Source: Turbatrix aceti (taxonomy: Eukaryota > Nematoda > Chromadorea > Rhabditida > Panagrolaimidae). From it: a stretch of DNA of 64,000 nt. The notes under the pieces are model-generated. The model was not told where the DNA came from and searched no databases. It was given only the letters and a program-made list of their open reading frames with translations. The position numbers and the translations under genes were made by a program. Within the stretch, counting starts at the first letter, position 1. The number at the start of each line of letters is the position of its first letter. Where the stretch lies: positions 10,670,471-10,734,470 of the forward strand of contig OZ017767.1 in the NCBI GenBank assembly GCA_963969345.1, given 5' to 3'. This document shows positions 44,920-56,756 of this stretch, piece after piece.

Positions 44920-47384
44920 TTAAACAACGTGAACTTTGTTGGATCTTCCTTTGCACACAGCACTTAAAAAAGTTCGAAAATCCTGGTCAAACAGTACCAA
45001 CGACAAGGTAGGAAGAATAAATTCCGATTTTGATACTATATCAAGTGACGCTAAATATCGAACATCGCTCCACTTGAAACGTGAGTAATGCGGATCTTCT
45101 GGAACAAGAAAATTTAGTACACTATAAAAAGCATCAAATATAATCAGCGCAAAAAACGGAAACACGTTTGCAATGGAGATAGTCACAATTCGCACCACAC
45201 TTTTGGTATACCGCGAGCCTGATGTCCATGGCATAACCGTAAAAAATTGGCGTCCACTCTTAATTCGGTACTTGATGTTGAAACAAATCTCGAGTATGAT
45301 AACGATGTTCATTGGTACAAATACGAAAGATCGGTACGCCATATGTTCAATTAACCAGGACTACAAAAACACATTTTTTTGTTATTTATGGCAATATTGT
45401 ATTTTTTTTACAATAAAAGAGAATAAAATAAACATACCATTATAGCTTCTGTGAATCTTGCAATTTTGTACCGCCAAGAAAGGATAGTGTCACTCAGATC
45501 TATGTGAATTTCTTCCATCAATCGAAGCAGAAGCATAAAATCGATAAAAATCCAAACAAAGAGAGAAAGGATGTAAGGCAAATGTCCCTCAAAAAGTCGC
45601 TCATTCCATTGTTTAGAAAAAAATATAAGAAATTGATTAACAGTCAACAACTGCAAAAATATTGATATCGAATTGATGTACAACGGGTAGAATACGGTAC
45701 CGTACAAATCAATTTCGATCTTTGACATATCAAGTTCTCGGTTGGTATACATGGCAAATAATATTATGCTCATCTTGACAGATGCCGTCATCATTATGCA
45801 AATATGCCCCAGAACAATGTTCAGTAGAAACCAATAATAACTTTCTTTGTTGGAGTATTTGTCGCGATTCTGTAAAAAAATATGATTTTATATTGTATAT
45901 ACTTAAAATGGTTTATTCGTTGCTCGCAGGCCATTTTCCCAGTGGTTGATATCGTGATCAGCATGATATCAGGATCATACTTTTCACCGTAACCACTGCG
46001 TGAGTAATGGTGAAATTAAACTGTTATTAACATTGCACAGTGTGCACTGTCATGATAGCAATTTATCATGTTATTAGCAATTAAGCATGATTATCATCGA
46101 TTCTCGTCAACATGATCTACTTGATATTTAGTAATGAGTAATTATGCACGAGAACAAGTATTGATATGTTTATCAGATCATGAGTACTGTGTTCTACATA
46201 TCATGATAGCATATTTATGATGACCAAAAAATGGTAACAGATAAACCCTATCATACAAACCAAACATGGTCAAGAATTGCATTAGCTACAGTACTTGACC
46301 CCGCGGGAGACCCGACTTTCGGCCCGGTACTTTTAAATTTCAAATATATCCTGCTTACCGTGCACAAAAAGTATAGCAATGGCACGTCAATGGGCCAAAG
46401 CATGGTTATTATCATAAAATCGACAACTGCTTCAATGATAAAAGTCATGCTGTCAAAAAAGTACATATCACTCTGATAGTTGTCATATCTGTTGTACAGT
46501 GGATCAGAATTGTAGTACGGATAATTGTCATCCTCTTCCCCTTTCGGCAAATAAGCTGAGCGATGAAAACACAGTGTTTTGTTTTCAAAAGTAGCCAAAT
46601 TGTAATTTATACCATAATCTGAAACAAATTTAAAAAACATATAATATAAATGTTCGACACTGTTTTTTTGTTACCGTCACAGGTACCGTTATTCGGTTCC
46701 AAGGGGAGAACTATTTCACACAAAATGGTTGCAATTTTTGCCACGCTTGAACCATGGAGCAGGTTTAACTGATGTGAAATCAGAATGCCCTCTCGTAGGT
46801 TGCCATTGTCTTCGTAGATGTCGTAATCGTATATGTATTCTTTGTTTAGGTTTATATAGGGTACAACAACGGGAGACCCGTTTGCGTTTATGAATTTGTA
46901 CTTTCCGTTGGGTTTTTGTAAACTGTCGTTGCGACAGGGAACGTGCATTCCTGTGCCGTAGAAGAAATATGCAGCATCTAAAAAAAGATCACTCTTTTTC
47001 TTTTTTTTTGCAAAAAAAGATTGTATAATACTTATTTATTTGAAATTTGTCAAATGTACTAAGTTTTTTATGTTTTTATAAAATTTAGATCAAAAAGCAC
47101 GGACCTAACTTTTCTTTTTCCTCCGTCGACAGAACCGATACAGGAAGCGACGATTTGTCAAATACCTTGCACCAATTTGGAATTTCGCATCTTGAATACT
47201 TTTCTGGAAAGTAAGGCACATAACACTTGATGTAATTAGCAAAAATAAACTTGTCCCAATCTTCATCGGGGCAATCGAGCTCAGTGTAGGGCTTCGGTCT
47301 TTGGGGAAGAGGTACTTTGCCATAAAAAAACACAAGTTGAGTTAAGAAAATTAATATTACTTCTGTAGACAGGAGCTGGGGCAT
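44920..47384 (-). CDS. Multi-pass membrane protein with Cys-rich ectodomain
   Basis: Exons in coding order (47,384-47,105; 46,977-46,675; 46,618-46,359; 45,869-45,438; 45,360-44,920) give 571 aa. Most junctions are standard; exon 1 uses a weak GTCCGT donor. A signal-peptide-like start (LLSTEVILIFLTQLVFFYG) precedes about 225 extracellular residues with roughly nine Cys and N-glycosylation sequons (ENKT, NGT), and an acidic Asp/Tyr-rich stretch. Seven hydrophobic segments follow, at about 251, 291, 337, 375, 430, 478 and 530, ending VLFDQDFRTFL, like the tail of a 7TM receptor. I read it as a nematode 7TM receptor with an unusual ectodomain; I do not recognise the family. Start could lie further upstream if a cryptic exon precedes it. 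Confidence 0.7.
45930..46225. repeat. ATCAT/ATGAT-rich segment in intron 3
   Basis: About 300 bp in the intron 45,870-46,358 is crowded with ATCATGAT-type palindromes and begins with a hairpin, CAGTGGTT...AACCACTG (45,938-45,998). It is not matched elsewhere in the window. No coding content. Confidence 0.5.
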
Positions 47385-47769
47385 ACTTTTGTGTGAACGA
47401 TAATTGGTTCTGCGAAGATTCTACCATAATATAAACTGAGGGACCATTTTTTCTGAAAAACAAGCTTCACCTGCAGTTTTCCTATTTGGGACAGCTGAAA
47501 AATTTGCATTGCAAAAAATTAAAATGACATTTAGGTTAGTCTAATGTTAATTAGTCTTCAAGAAACGAAAATAAATAGTTAATTTATTTAAGGTGGTAAG
47601 TGAAAGTAATTCTCTGATTTAAATCAAAATCCAAAAATGATTTGTTTTTTATCCATAATTTTAAATCAGAATTTCTAACGCAATTTTTTTATGTAATAAT
47701 TGCTTCTGGGATCCCAACTTTTAAACAGCGGCTTAAAAATGTTTGTCTTAAAAATCTTGGATTTAAAGT
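47384..47769. other. No gene seen
   Basis: AT-rich upstream region of the membrane-protein gene. Nothing beyond short open frames is supported. Confidence 0.4.
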
Positions 47770-48240
47770 CGTGATGAATTGCTATTCAACTGACAACGAT
47801 TTGACGACGCCCTTCGAAATCATTCAGTCAGACGCATCATAATTTCACGCCGAAAAAAGAGATTATGTCTGTCACAAGTTTTACAGACTCACAGTTACTT
47901 TTAACAAGGAATTAAAAGTTTATGAAAATACAAGAACATGAGTTATTGCACGGGCAAAAAAAATTTGCCCGTGCAAAAAAAAAAAATTGTAGTTTTTGTG
48001 AGAAAAGGGAAATTTCATTTTGTTTCACGTATTTCTTGTCTTTTTTTGTGTTTGCGAATTTTATCACGAAAGACAATTGCAAAAAAAATAATTGAAAAAA
48101 TAATTGTAAAGAGATTTTTCTAAGCATGCAAACACACAATGTACAAAAATACATATGTACACGCTTATTTAAAAACAATGTACAAATACATATGTACACG
48201 CTTATTTGTGCATGACTCAATAGATGACTCGAACAAACAG
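47770..48240 (+). repeat. R2 repeat, longer copy
   Basis: Shares about 450 bp with 51,365-51,860, from TATTCAACTGACAACGATTT through TGCAAACACACAATGTAC to the GCATGACTCAATAGATGACTC end (about 20 bp, also near 52,075). It contains an internal hairpin TTGCACGGGC...GCCCGTGCAA. Non-coding. Confidence 0.7.
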
Positions 48241-48359
48241 AAATGCGAACAAACAGTTGTCTTGTTAATATAATTTGTGCATAAACAAACTTAGCGTGCT
48301 GTTGCCACTTTCTGTCCGACTACGATAAGAAACGTACTGTGTATGGTGTATCTCTGTGC

Positions 48360-49330
48360 AGGTGTAACAAAAGAAAGCATACACGCACACATTTTGTCTA
48401 ACTAAGGTTACACCACAGAAAGTACGGTCCTTTACTGTCTAATTCAATGACGTCAGCGAGTTGTATGCAAAATTTTTTTTGGCGGGAAAAATTCTCATAA
48501 CAACAGTATACAAGCAATTGGCATAGCATCCGCGTCGCGCGATTACGACGGCACCTACCATGAAAGACTTTGCCACCCTTCAGGGATGTGCGAACCGATG
48601 AGTCGATTCGCGACGCGCTTGCCGAATGCAGCTATGCCAATGTGTTACTGTGCCGAGAAGTATTTTTCCCGCCAAAAATTTAAACACACAGTTCGTTTAC
48701 CGTAATGAGGTCAACATTCAAACGTTATACGATCCCTGCTTGTATTTTTACGGCCTCTCTGCGCAGCTTTTGCTTGCTAACTAAATTTTTTTGTGACAGA
48801 CAGACAAATGGTGTGAATGTATAGAACAGCGCATAATACACCCATAATGTTTATAAATTCATATTTGATCGTATAGAAGTACATAGTACAAAATTCAATG
48901 CACGCATACGTACAAAAATCATTAATTTTAAAATTAAAAAAAATTCTCTTTTTGAATTTTATTAGCAATCAATATTCCAGCCAGATTGTTGGCTATTTTC
49001 TCAGACTGCTTTGAAGTCAGTTTGGTGCCATTTGCAGTGGTTTTAGCTCGTTTAGTCGTGCCCGGATCGATTTGATTGTCGTTCGAGTCCGTCATTTTTT
49101 TTTGACCTTTGGTGATGTCATTGGTGATCGGTTCTGCCGCGGCATCTGTCGCCTCTTCTTCAGCTTGCTCCCAGTCATATGGTTCATGCGGTCGGATGAA
49201 CTGCTATTCAACTGACAACGATTTGACGACGCACTTCGATATCATTCAGAAGCATCATAATTTCACGTCAAAAAAAGGAATTATGTCTGTCACAAGTTTT
49301 ACAGACTCACAGTTACTTTTAACAAAGAAT
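48360..49330 (-). repeat. R1 dispersed repeat, near-complete copy
   Basis: Contains, in reverse relative to 56,757-57,790: the distal end with GCATACACGCACACA, the imperfect palindrome of about 190 bp between two GGCGGGAAAAAT-type motifs, the GCTTTTGCTTGCTAAC segment, and a conserved mini-frame at about 48,960-49,098 (starting MTDSNDNQIDPG). It ends in R2-type sequence. Confidence 0.8.
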
Positions 49331-49333
49331 TAA

Positions 49334-49862
49334 TTTTTTTTCCATCATTTTTTTTTCAATTTGCAAATTTTTTTTACAAGAAGTTTATAATTAGTAACAA
49401 GTCTAAGAATAAAACAAAAATAAAAGACATTTTATTTAAAACCAAAATAAAAAAAATTGAGAAAATTTTTTTGTTTAGCATGCTAGATTTGAGTTGCAGT
49501 AATTATTGCAAATTTTTTTTTCAACATTTTTTCTGTATGCGACAGTAATTTAACAATTTTTAGAATTAAAAAAAATTTCAAAAATCTACTTGTTTAAATT
49601 TACCCCCATTTTAGGCAGCCATTTTGATCGTGTTCAATAAATTTCATTCAAATATTTATACTCTTCCAAAGCGAAAAACAATTATCAGGTTGTTAGGTTA
49701 ATAATGCGCGTTTTGGCCTCCGATAGATTTTTAAATAAAATCGTCTGCAATTTTACTGAATCCCTCATATGTTAACTATTGTTATCACTAACATGTTGTG
49801 CTCTATGATGCAAAAGATGAGCACCCTTCTTGCAGAACGCTGGTTACCAGACCTCAGAACAA
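49334..49862. other. AT-rich spacer
   Basis: No coding or repeat feature recognised apart from homopolymer-rich AT sequence. Confidence 0.5.
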
Positions 49863-50200
49863 GTAGTCACCTCAATTTCGAAGGTTTCAACGTTTTATTT
49901 TTTATTCTCGATCAAGGAAAGCTGCAACCACGGGGTTAAGTGGCAATAAAATAGTTTGGTATCAGTGCTCTTCAGCGGTTGAAACCCCACTTCCGATCTT
50001 GATGTAGAAATTTTTTAGCCGAGTTTTAACACGATTTTAAAAAACAAGCTAAATTAATGATTTTTAAAAACGAGCAAAAAATAAGTTTAAAAAAAAAAAG
50101 AAAAAAGAGATCAATTTAGCAAAAAAATGTTTAAACCGACAAAACGTAATGCCAGAACACTACTTTATGACCCGGCCGTAGTGACAGCGCTCCTTGTTTG
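49863..50200 (+). repeat. R4 dispersed repeat, second locus
   Basis: Begins GTCACCTCAATTTCGAAGG and parallels 19,759-20,080 with scattered substitutions and indels; a short tail about GCCAGAACA is retained in both. Confidence 0.7.
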
Positions 50201-50479
50201 AGAATAAAAAATTAAAACTTTGAAAAATTTACAATTCAGGTGAATTATTGTTTTTAAGATTAATTACCAGAGTTTTGTAAGCAGAGCGCCAATATTTCGC
50301 ATAAAAAACCGCGACATGCAAATGATAGCTACAATCAATATATTCTGAATTTTGGACTATTAGGGGAAATTAGAAAAAACATAAGCTACAGAAAAATTTT
50401 AATTTTTTTTTCAAGTCAATTTTCTTTGTTTTATTGTGGAATGCGCGAGGCTAAAAATGTTGTACCAACAAACTGATTT

Positions 50480-51510
50480 AACTGAAGGTGTACCAACAAA
50501 CGTACTGTGTGTGGTGTATGTCTGTGTGTCGGTGTAACAAAATGAAGCATACACGCACACACTTTGCCTAATTAATAAATCACTGTGAGGTTATACCACA
50601 GAAAGTACGGTCCTTTACTGTCTAATTCAATGACGGCAACGAGTTGTATGTTAATTTTTTTTGGCGGGAAAAATTCTCATCAGAACAGTATACAAGCAAT
50701 TGGCATAGCATCCGCGTCGCGCGATTACGACGGCACCTACCATCGAAAGACTGTTGCCACCCTTCAGGGATGTGCGAACCGATGAGTCGATTCGCGACGC
50801 GCTTGCCGAATGCAGCTATGCCAATGTGTTACTGTGCCGAGAAGTATTTTTCCCGCCAAAAATTTAAACACACAGTTCGTTTACCGTAATGAGGTCAACA
50901 TTCAAACGTTATACGATCCCTGCTTGTATTTTTACGGCCTCTCTGCGCAGCTTTTGCTTGCTAACTAAATTTTTTTGTGGAACAGACAGACAAATGGTGT
51001 GAATGTATAGAACAGCGCATAATACACCCATAATGTTTATAAATTCATATTTGGTCGTATAGAAGTGGTACAAAATTCAATGCACGCATACGTACAAAAA
51101 TCATTAATTTTAAAATTAAAAAAAAATTCTCTTTTTAAATTTTATTAGCAATCAATATTCCAGCCAGATTGTTAGCTATTTTCTCAGACTGCTTTGAAGT
51201 CAGTTTGGTGCCATTTGCAGTGGTTTTAGCTCGTTTAGTCGTGCCCGGATCGATTTGATTGTCTATCGAGTCAGTCATTTTTTTTTACCATTGGTGATCG
51301 GTTCTGCTGCGGCATCTGTGGCCTCTTCTTCAGCTTGCTCCCAGTCATATGGTTCATGGGGTTGTGATGAACTGCTATTCAACTGACAACGATTTGACGA
51401 CGCACTTCGATATCATTCAGACGCATCATAATTTCACGTCGAAAAAAGGGATTATGTCTGTTACAAGTTTTACAGACTCACAGTTACTTTTAACAAGGAT
51501 TTAAAAGTTT
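50480..51510 (-). repeat. R1 dispersed repeat, near-complete copy
   Basis: Same order of modules as 48,360-49,330, with the conserved mini-frame at about 51,150-51,280 (starting MTDSIDNQIDPG). It is followed directly by a long R2 copy (51,365-51,860). Confidence 0.8.
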
Positions 51511-52100
51511 ATGAAAATACACAAACATGAGTTATTGCATAAGCAAAAAAAAATTTATTGGAGTTTTTGTGAAAAGAGGGAGATTTTATTTTCTTCTACG
51601 TATTTCTTGTCTTTTTTTGTATTTTGCGATTTTTATCACGAAAGACAATTGTAAAAAATTAATGGATAATAGTTGTAACGAGATTTTTCTAAGCATGCAA
51701 ACACACAATGTACAAAAATACATATGTACACGCTTATTCAAAAACAAAAAAGTTAGTAAATATTATATTTGACAAAGCAATCAAAAATTGCAAGTGACAC
51801 GAACAGATATCCGTGCATGACTCAATAGATGACTCACATCGGGTATCGTTTTGACAAATGCGAACAAACAGTTGCCTTGTCGACGTTCGCTCTCATTTCC
51901 ATCGCTGAGATCGCTTGCAAAGTGACACATGTTTTTCTTAAAGATAATGCGTATACGGTAACAAAATCAAAGTTGTCACTCACCACAAGCTTATGCACGA
52001 GTTGTCAAATGTGAATTTTATGTTGCAATATTCTCAATAGTACTTATTGATGCCAACTTAAAAAGAGCAGAGGCATGACTCAGTGCATGACTCAAGCATT
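51365..52100 (+). repeat. R2 repeat and flanking degenerate sequence
   Basis: R2 occupies about 51,365-51,860. The GCATGACTCA motif recurs near 52,075 in altered form, so an older truncated copy probably follows. Confidence 0.6.
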
Positions 52101-52249
52101 GTTCTGACAGATACAAACAAACAGGTGCCCTTATCAGCGTTCGTTGCAATGAAGTAACTGAGGAGGAGCAAAAAATGGTGTATAAAAGAAGCAAGGTTAA
52201 AGAAGCCGAGTTCAATCGAACGTCTTCTACATAGAACATCGATCCCCAC

Positions 52250-52969
52250 CTGGATGGCAAAATCTCCGGAGATTGTCCCGAATTCGTCGGAGATTCTCCC
52301 AAAATCTTCGGTGCTTCCCCCAGAATCTCCCGAAAGACCCAGGTTGCCAAAAAGCATCCAAAAATGTTTTTCCCTAAAAAAATTAATAATGTGTACCCGG
52401 TTCCTCTCTAAGGCTCCCTACTTAACTCCTCTAACAACAATACCAACAATCACAATATCACAATACAACAATCAAATTTATTCAGCAAAATCACACAAAT
52501 TACAACAAGCAACCGGGGGACTTGGCCCTAGACAGTGGTTGGTGAAACCCCGTGTCTTAGGCTCTTATATAAAGATGCTAATGGGGCGTTGTTTGCTTCC
52601 GGATACTGTGGCAGGGAGATAGACAAAGAGAGGGAACAAGGTGTTGATCGCGTCCGCGGGCGCAAGTCATTTGTCTAACGACTTGCTAGCTCGCGCGGCT
52701 GGCCCCTCGCGCCAAAGGTTGGAGCGCGGGTTGCAACACTTCTTTGTCTTCCTCTTTTGCCTTACGCCGCGGATACAACAATTAATAAACAACATAAAAA
52801 TCAAAACAAATTGTTGTGTTCCGTTTCAGGCACATTGCTAACGCATTTGTGTTTGCGGCGATTTTTAAAAACATTTTTTATTATTTGTTTTGTTATTTCC
52901 CGTATAATCGTTTTTAAATCTCCGGGGAGAATTTTTTTACCCGGGAGATTTTCCCGCTTTGCCACCCTG
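52250..52969. mobile_element. hAT-like element, 720 bp
   Basis: The ends CTGGATGGCAAA and TTTGCCACCCTG are imperfect inverted repeats. The 8-bp flanks ATCCCCAC (52,242-52,249) and ATCCCCTC (52,970-52,977) differ at one position. Subterminal CTCCGGAGATT/CCCGGGAGATT palindromes resemble those at 22,190-22,260. The centre (about 52,400-52,740) is unrelated GC-richer DNA, perhaps captured or a nested insert, without a clear frame. Confidence 0.7.
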
Positions 52970-53022
52970 ATCCCCTCTTAAAGTTTACTGCTTAAGTTTT
53001 TAGAAAAAAACTGTGATTCGAA

Positions 53023-53771
53023 ATGAATTTGAAGCTGGTAACATTTTTGTTTTTCTGGGCTTTGACGGTAGCTGCTGGTGAGTGTCCTTACCGTAAATTT
53101 AATCAATAAATGCTTACATTCTAGCCCTAAGAATCCACGTTGTCAACCGATGCGACTTTACAATCTGGCCCGCTTGGTGGGGCAAAAACGGAATCCCTAA
53201 CAAAGGCGGCGCGCGCCTGAACAGGGGCCAATCGCTCGACATCCATGTCCCGGACAACTGGGTCGCAGGCCGCGTCTGGGCTCGCACTTCCTGCGACGGC
53301 AACTTTAATTGCGCGACCGGTGGCTGCGGCAATTCCCTCCACTGCAACGGTCGTACCGGTGAAGCCGGTGCCAGTCTCGTCGAGATGACCCTGGGTGGAG
53401 ATGGACGCAAAGATTTCTACGACATTTCCCTTGTCGATGGTTTCAACATCCCGGTAGTCCTGCAGCCATCGGGAGGTTCCGGAAACTGCAAGTCCATTGG
53501 CACCTCCAGCTGGGACCTGCTCAACGACTGCCCCGGCCCCTTGCAGGTCCACAAAAACGGACGTCGTGTTCAGTGCAGCAGCGCGTGCACCAAGTTCCAC
53601 GAAGATCGCTACTGCTGCAGTGGACCGCACCAATTTCACGGTACCTGTCCTCCTACTGACTATTCACGGTACTTTAAGCACCGCTGCGGCAACTGCTACA
53701 GCTACGCTCACGACGATGAGTCGTCGACGTTTACCTGCCATGGGGCGAACTACAACGTTCTTTTCTGTTGA
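53023..53771 (+). CDS. Thaumatin-like secreted protein
   Basis: Two exons (53,023-53,077; 53,125-53,771), intron GTGAGT...TTCTAG, 233 aa. The signal peptide is LVTFLFFWALTVAA. The mature chain starts RIHVVNRCDFTIWPAWWG, typical of thaumatin-family N-termini, and carries the family pattern GNFNCATGGCG with 16 Cys, the usual eight-disulfide number. The sharply GC-rich coding sequence contrasts with its AT-rich surroundings, as in the BTB gene, so this looks like codon bias, not recent transfer. The family includes plant PR-5 and animal members often tied to defence; function here is inferred. An acceptor-like TTTTTAG 20 nt before the ATG may be a trans-splice site. Confidence 0.92.
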
Positions 53772-53894
53772 TCACTGATCATCAGACACCCGCTTTAGAT
53801 GCCTTTTCATACTATGATTCGTTTGTAAATTTAAGCATGCTTGTAATTGTAATAACTGTAACAATTATATTTTTCGTTACTGTAACCAAGAAGA

Positions 53895-54740
53895 TAAATG
53901 TGATCATCGACCATTTCTCCCACACGAACGAACAGCAAATTGTGTGTTCATTTTTTTGGCTGGAACAATTCTCATCAGAACAGTATACAACAGAGTTGTC
54001 GACCGAGCCAAAATTACCGAGCCGAGCATTCGAGCCGCTCGGCTCGGCTCGGTGGTTCTCGAGCCGAGCATTCGAGCCGCTCGGCTCGGCTCGGTGGTTC
54101 TCGAGCCGAGCATTCGAGCCGCTCGGCTCGGCTCGGTAATCTTCGAGCCGAGCATTCGAGCGAGCGGCTCGGCTCGCTCGAACCGAGCATGGCAATTTTT
54201 TCCACTCAATTTTCGCTTAGAAAAAAATTTTTGGGGGCACAAAAACCATTTTATAACAAAAAACGTGTTTGGAATTGTGGAATTTAGCGTAAATAAACTA
54301 CAAATATCATAGTTTTGGCATAAAAAAAAAATTTTTTTCGTCATTTTTGGGTCATTTTTTAGGCTCGGCTCGGAATCCTCCGAGCCGAGCATTCGAGCCG
54401 CTCGGCTCGGCTCGGTAATCTTCGAGCCGAGCATTCGAGCCGCTCGGCTCGGCTCGATTTTTTCGAGCCGAGCATTCGAGCGAGCGGCTCGGCTCGCTCG
54501 GCTCGCTCGAATGCTCGAAATGCTCGGCTCGATGCTCGGCTCGGTCGACAACTCTGGTATACAAGCAATTGGCGTAGCATCCGCGTCGCGCGATTACGAC
54601 GGCACCTACCATGAAAGACTGTTTCCACCCTTCAGGGATGTGCGAACCGATGAGTCAATTCGCGACGCGCTTGCCGAATGCAGCTATGCCAATGTGTTAT
54701 GCCAATGTGTTACTGTGTCGAGAAGTATTTTTGCCCGCCA
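53895..54740 (-). repeat. R1 copy split by a hAT-like MITE
   Basis: R1 core sequence runs 53,895-53,990 and resumes at 54,557 with GTATACAAGCAATTGGC. The inserted element is described separately. The 3' side has a small tandem duplication of TATGCCAATGTGT (about 54,685-54,715). Confidence 0.8.
53991..54556. mobile_element. hAT-like MITE with GAGCCGAGC satellite arms
   Basis: The perfect 8-bp duplication GTATACAA is at 53,983-53,990 and 54,557-54,564. The terminal inverted repeat CAGAGTTGTCGACCGAGCC is at least 19 bp long. Each arm has three to four tandem copies of a unit of about 50 bp (TCGAGCCGAGCATTCGAGCC then GCTCGGCTCGGCTCGG) that is itself palindromic, around a 180-bp AT-rich centre. 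Other R1 copies give the empty site. Confidence 0.9.
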
Positions 54741-55271
54741 AAAAGTTAAACTTACGATTTGTTCTTTTTTGAACAGAATGTGTAAAACAGCGCATAATAC
54801 ATCGGTGTATATTTCTGTGTAACGTAATTTTACATGTGTGTTTAACATACGCAATTTTTGTCCCTGAACTAAACCCGCACATTTTTAAAAACATTGTCAT
54901 AGCAATTATACCAAAAACTATTTAAAAAATGCTTTGGCCCACTTTTTTTGTACAATGGGTATAGTTTTGTAAGCAATATTTGTAGACTTTCTTTATGACT
55001 GCGGAAAATTGGTTTTGAAAAAGAAGCGGAAATTGCACAAAAAAGTTTTTTTTTGGTAAAGAAGTCCGACAATTTATGTATTGCAAAGAGAATATTTGAC
55101 GTTGCGGTGCACTGAAATGTCTCTACTATAGTAACTATTGACATCATGTAAATAAAAAAAGAATTGCATGACAACATTCTTTTGAAATGTTTTTTATATG
55201 CGTACGACAAAAAAACTTGAATCAGACTCTCTCGATAATTATGTTTTTTCGTTTATTGTTAAACTGTAAAC
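54741..55271. other. Intergenic, no gene seen
   Basis: AT-rich sequence between R1 and the next gene. No supported coding segment or repeat; it presumably includes the promoter of the downstream gene. Confidence 0.45.
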
Positions 55272-56574
55272 ATGAGTGTTCATGTCCTCCCAATAATATT
55301 TTTTATACTATCTCTGCTAGTAGTTTTTCACACTTCTGCCCCTGTAAACTTCTACATGCTTCTGGGATACAATATCACAGGTAAAAAATTCTTACCAAGA
55401 TTCATCGGGGTCAAATTTAAATAACGGTTAAAAAAATGTGACAACCAAAAAACTAAAAACAAATAATAGTCTAAACACTCCCTAATTATAATATATTTTT
55501 GTGGTTGTAGGCACTTCGATTGCCACTCTGACCAACACCACCAATGATTTGTCATGTGCCGAAATGTGTGTACAGTATGTCGGAAATTTTACATGTACGG
55601 CATTTTCCTACCTTAGCTCACAATGTATGCTGATCGGTATGGTACGGAATATACAGGAATCTTTGACCACCTGTTACTATTACATAAGAAATTACAAATC
55701 GTCTTGGGTAAACTCGACATACAATTCGGCAATGCCATTGATTATTGGAAACGGTTTGTCGATTTTGAAGGCATACGCTTGCCCAGGAGCCTATTTAATT
55801 TTTTTATTACATTCAGTGTGGTTAACAGACGATGACGTATGTCCTGATGGATTTCAGCCATACTATCAGGACCAATTTTATTGCTACACATCTTACCTTA
55901 CTGTATGTATATGATTTATGTATGTAAGGTGTTCAAAAACTAACATCTTATGTATAGGCGGCATCATGTGCCGAGTACCCCGATGCTATTAAAACGACTT
56001 TCATTATCAGTTCAAATATCTGCGTCGTTTATCCTCGCCAAAAACAGTGTCCGACTATCACTCCCTCGTTCACTACCCTTGAGTCTTCAGCAGTACGGAA
56101 CAACACCTGGAATTGCTATAATCTTATACAGATAACAAAATTCAACACATCAGTGCCCATTGGCCTCATCGCATGGAATATGTGCCGGGCGGCCTGCAAT
56201 TGGGGCACATATACCGTACAATACGCGGACCAAAATAATTATCTTACCGGCACCTTGAGACCTCAATTCAGTGGTAAGTACAATTATATAATAAATATTT
56301 TTATTAAAAATAATTTTTAAATTTAGTCACAAACGCGTTCTACGTCGTCGGAAACTACTTACCTGTAGGTAAAACATTCGTCAACGCAGCAAGTATCGTA
56401 TATCCTAACGGGTTATCCAGTATATACTACACATACGCTAATAAGCCGACTTCAGGGCAATCAGCTTTCATTTTGCCAAATGGCACTGCTTGGGAGTTTA
56501 GCATAATGACACAAAATATGGTTGACACCGGACTTTACACCATCTGTTGGGGGGTTATTGCTGAATATTATTAA
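55272..56574 (+). CDS. Secreted PAN/lectin-like protein
   Basis: Exons 55,272-55,380, 55,511-55,902, 55,958-56,273 and 56,327-56,574 give 354 aa in continuous phase. The signal peptide is LPIIFFILSLLVVFHTSA. The first domain has a PAN/apple-like Cys pattern (SCAEMCVQYVGNFTCTAFSY, then SSQCML). The second starts VCPDGFQPYYQDQFYCY, like the opening of a nematode C-type lectin domain, but the full lectin signature is not visible. Many NxT sequons suggest glycosylation. A possible 63-nt in-frame intron (55,754-55,816, GTTTGT...ATTCAG) would remove a hydrophobic stretch. Probably a secreted adhesion or defence protein; family assignment tentative. Confidence 0.75.
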
Positions 56575-56756
56575 ATTGATATAAAAATAGTGTGACAAGT
56601 CTAAATTGATGTTTTTTGATACGTAAATTAGCCATTTTTTACGTTTTTTACTCAAAAGTAAAATAAAATGTCTTTTATTTTTGTTTTATTCTTAGACTTG
56701 TTACTAATTATAAACTTCTTGTAAAAAAAATTAATTAAAAAAAAAATGATAGAAAA

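Noticed and set aside
46255..46320. Plus-strand WSRIALATVLDP, like the C-terminal region of hAT transposases.
   Set aside because: Only about a dozen residues, then similarity ends; it lies in an intron of the minus-strand membrane gene and may be chance.
48590..48640. Hammerhead-ribozyme-like CCGATGAGTC followed by a GTCG/CGAC stem in the R1 core.
   Set aside because: The invariant CUGANGA core has C for U, and no GAAA follows the stem; the cleavage-site helix is also absent.
53995..54550. GAGCCGAGC array considered as a CRISPR array or satellite.
   Set aside because: Units are palindromic without unique spacers, the genome is eukaryotic, and 8-bp duplication with TIRs shows a transposon.
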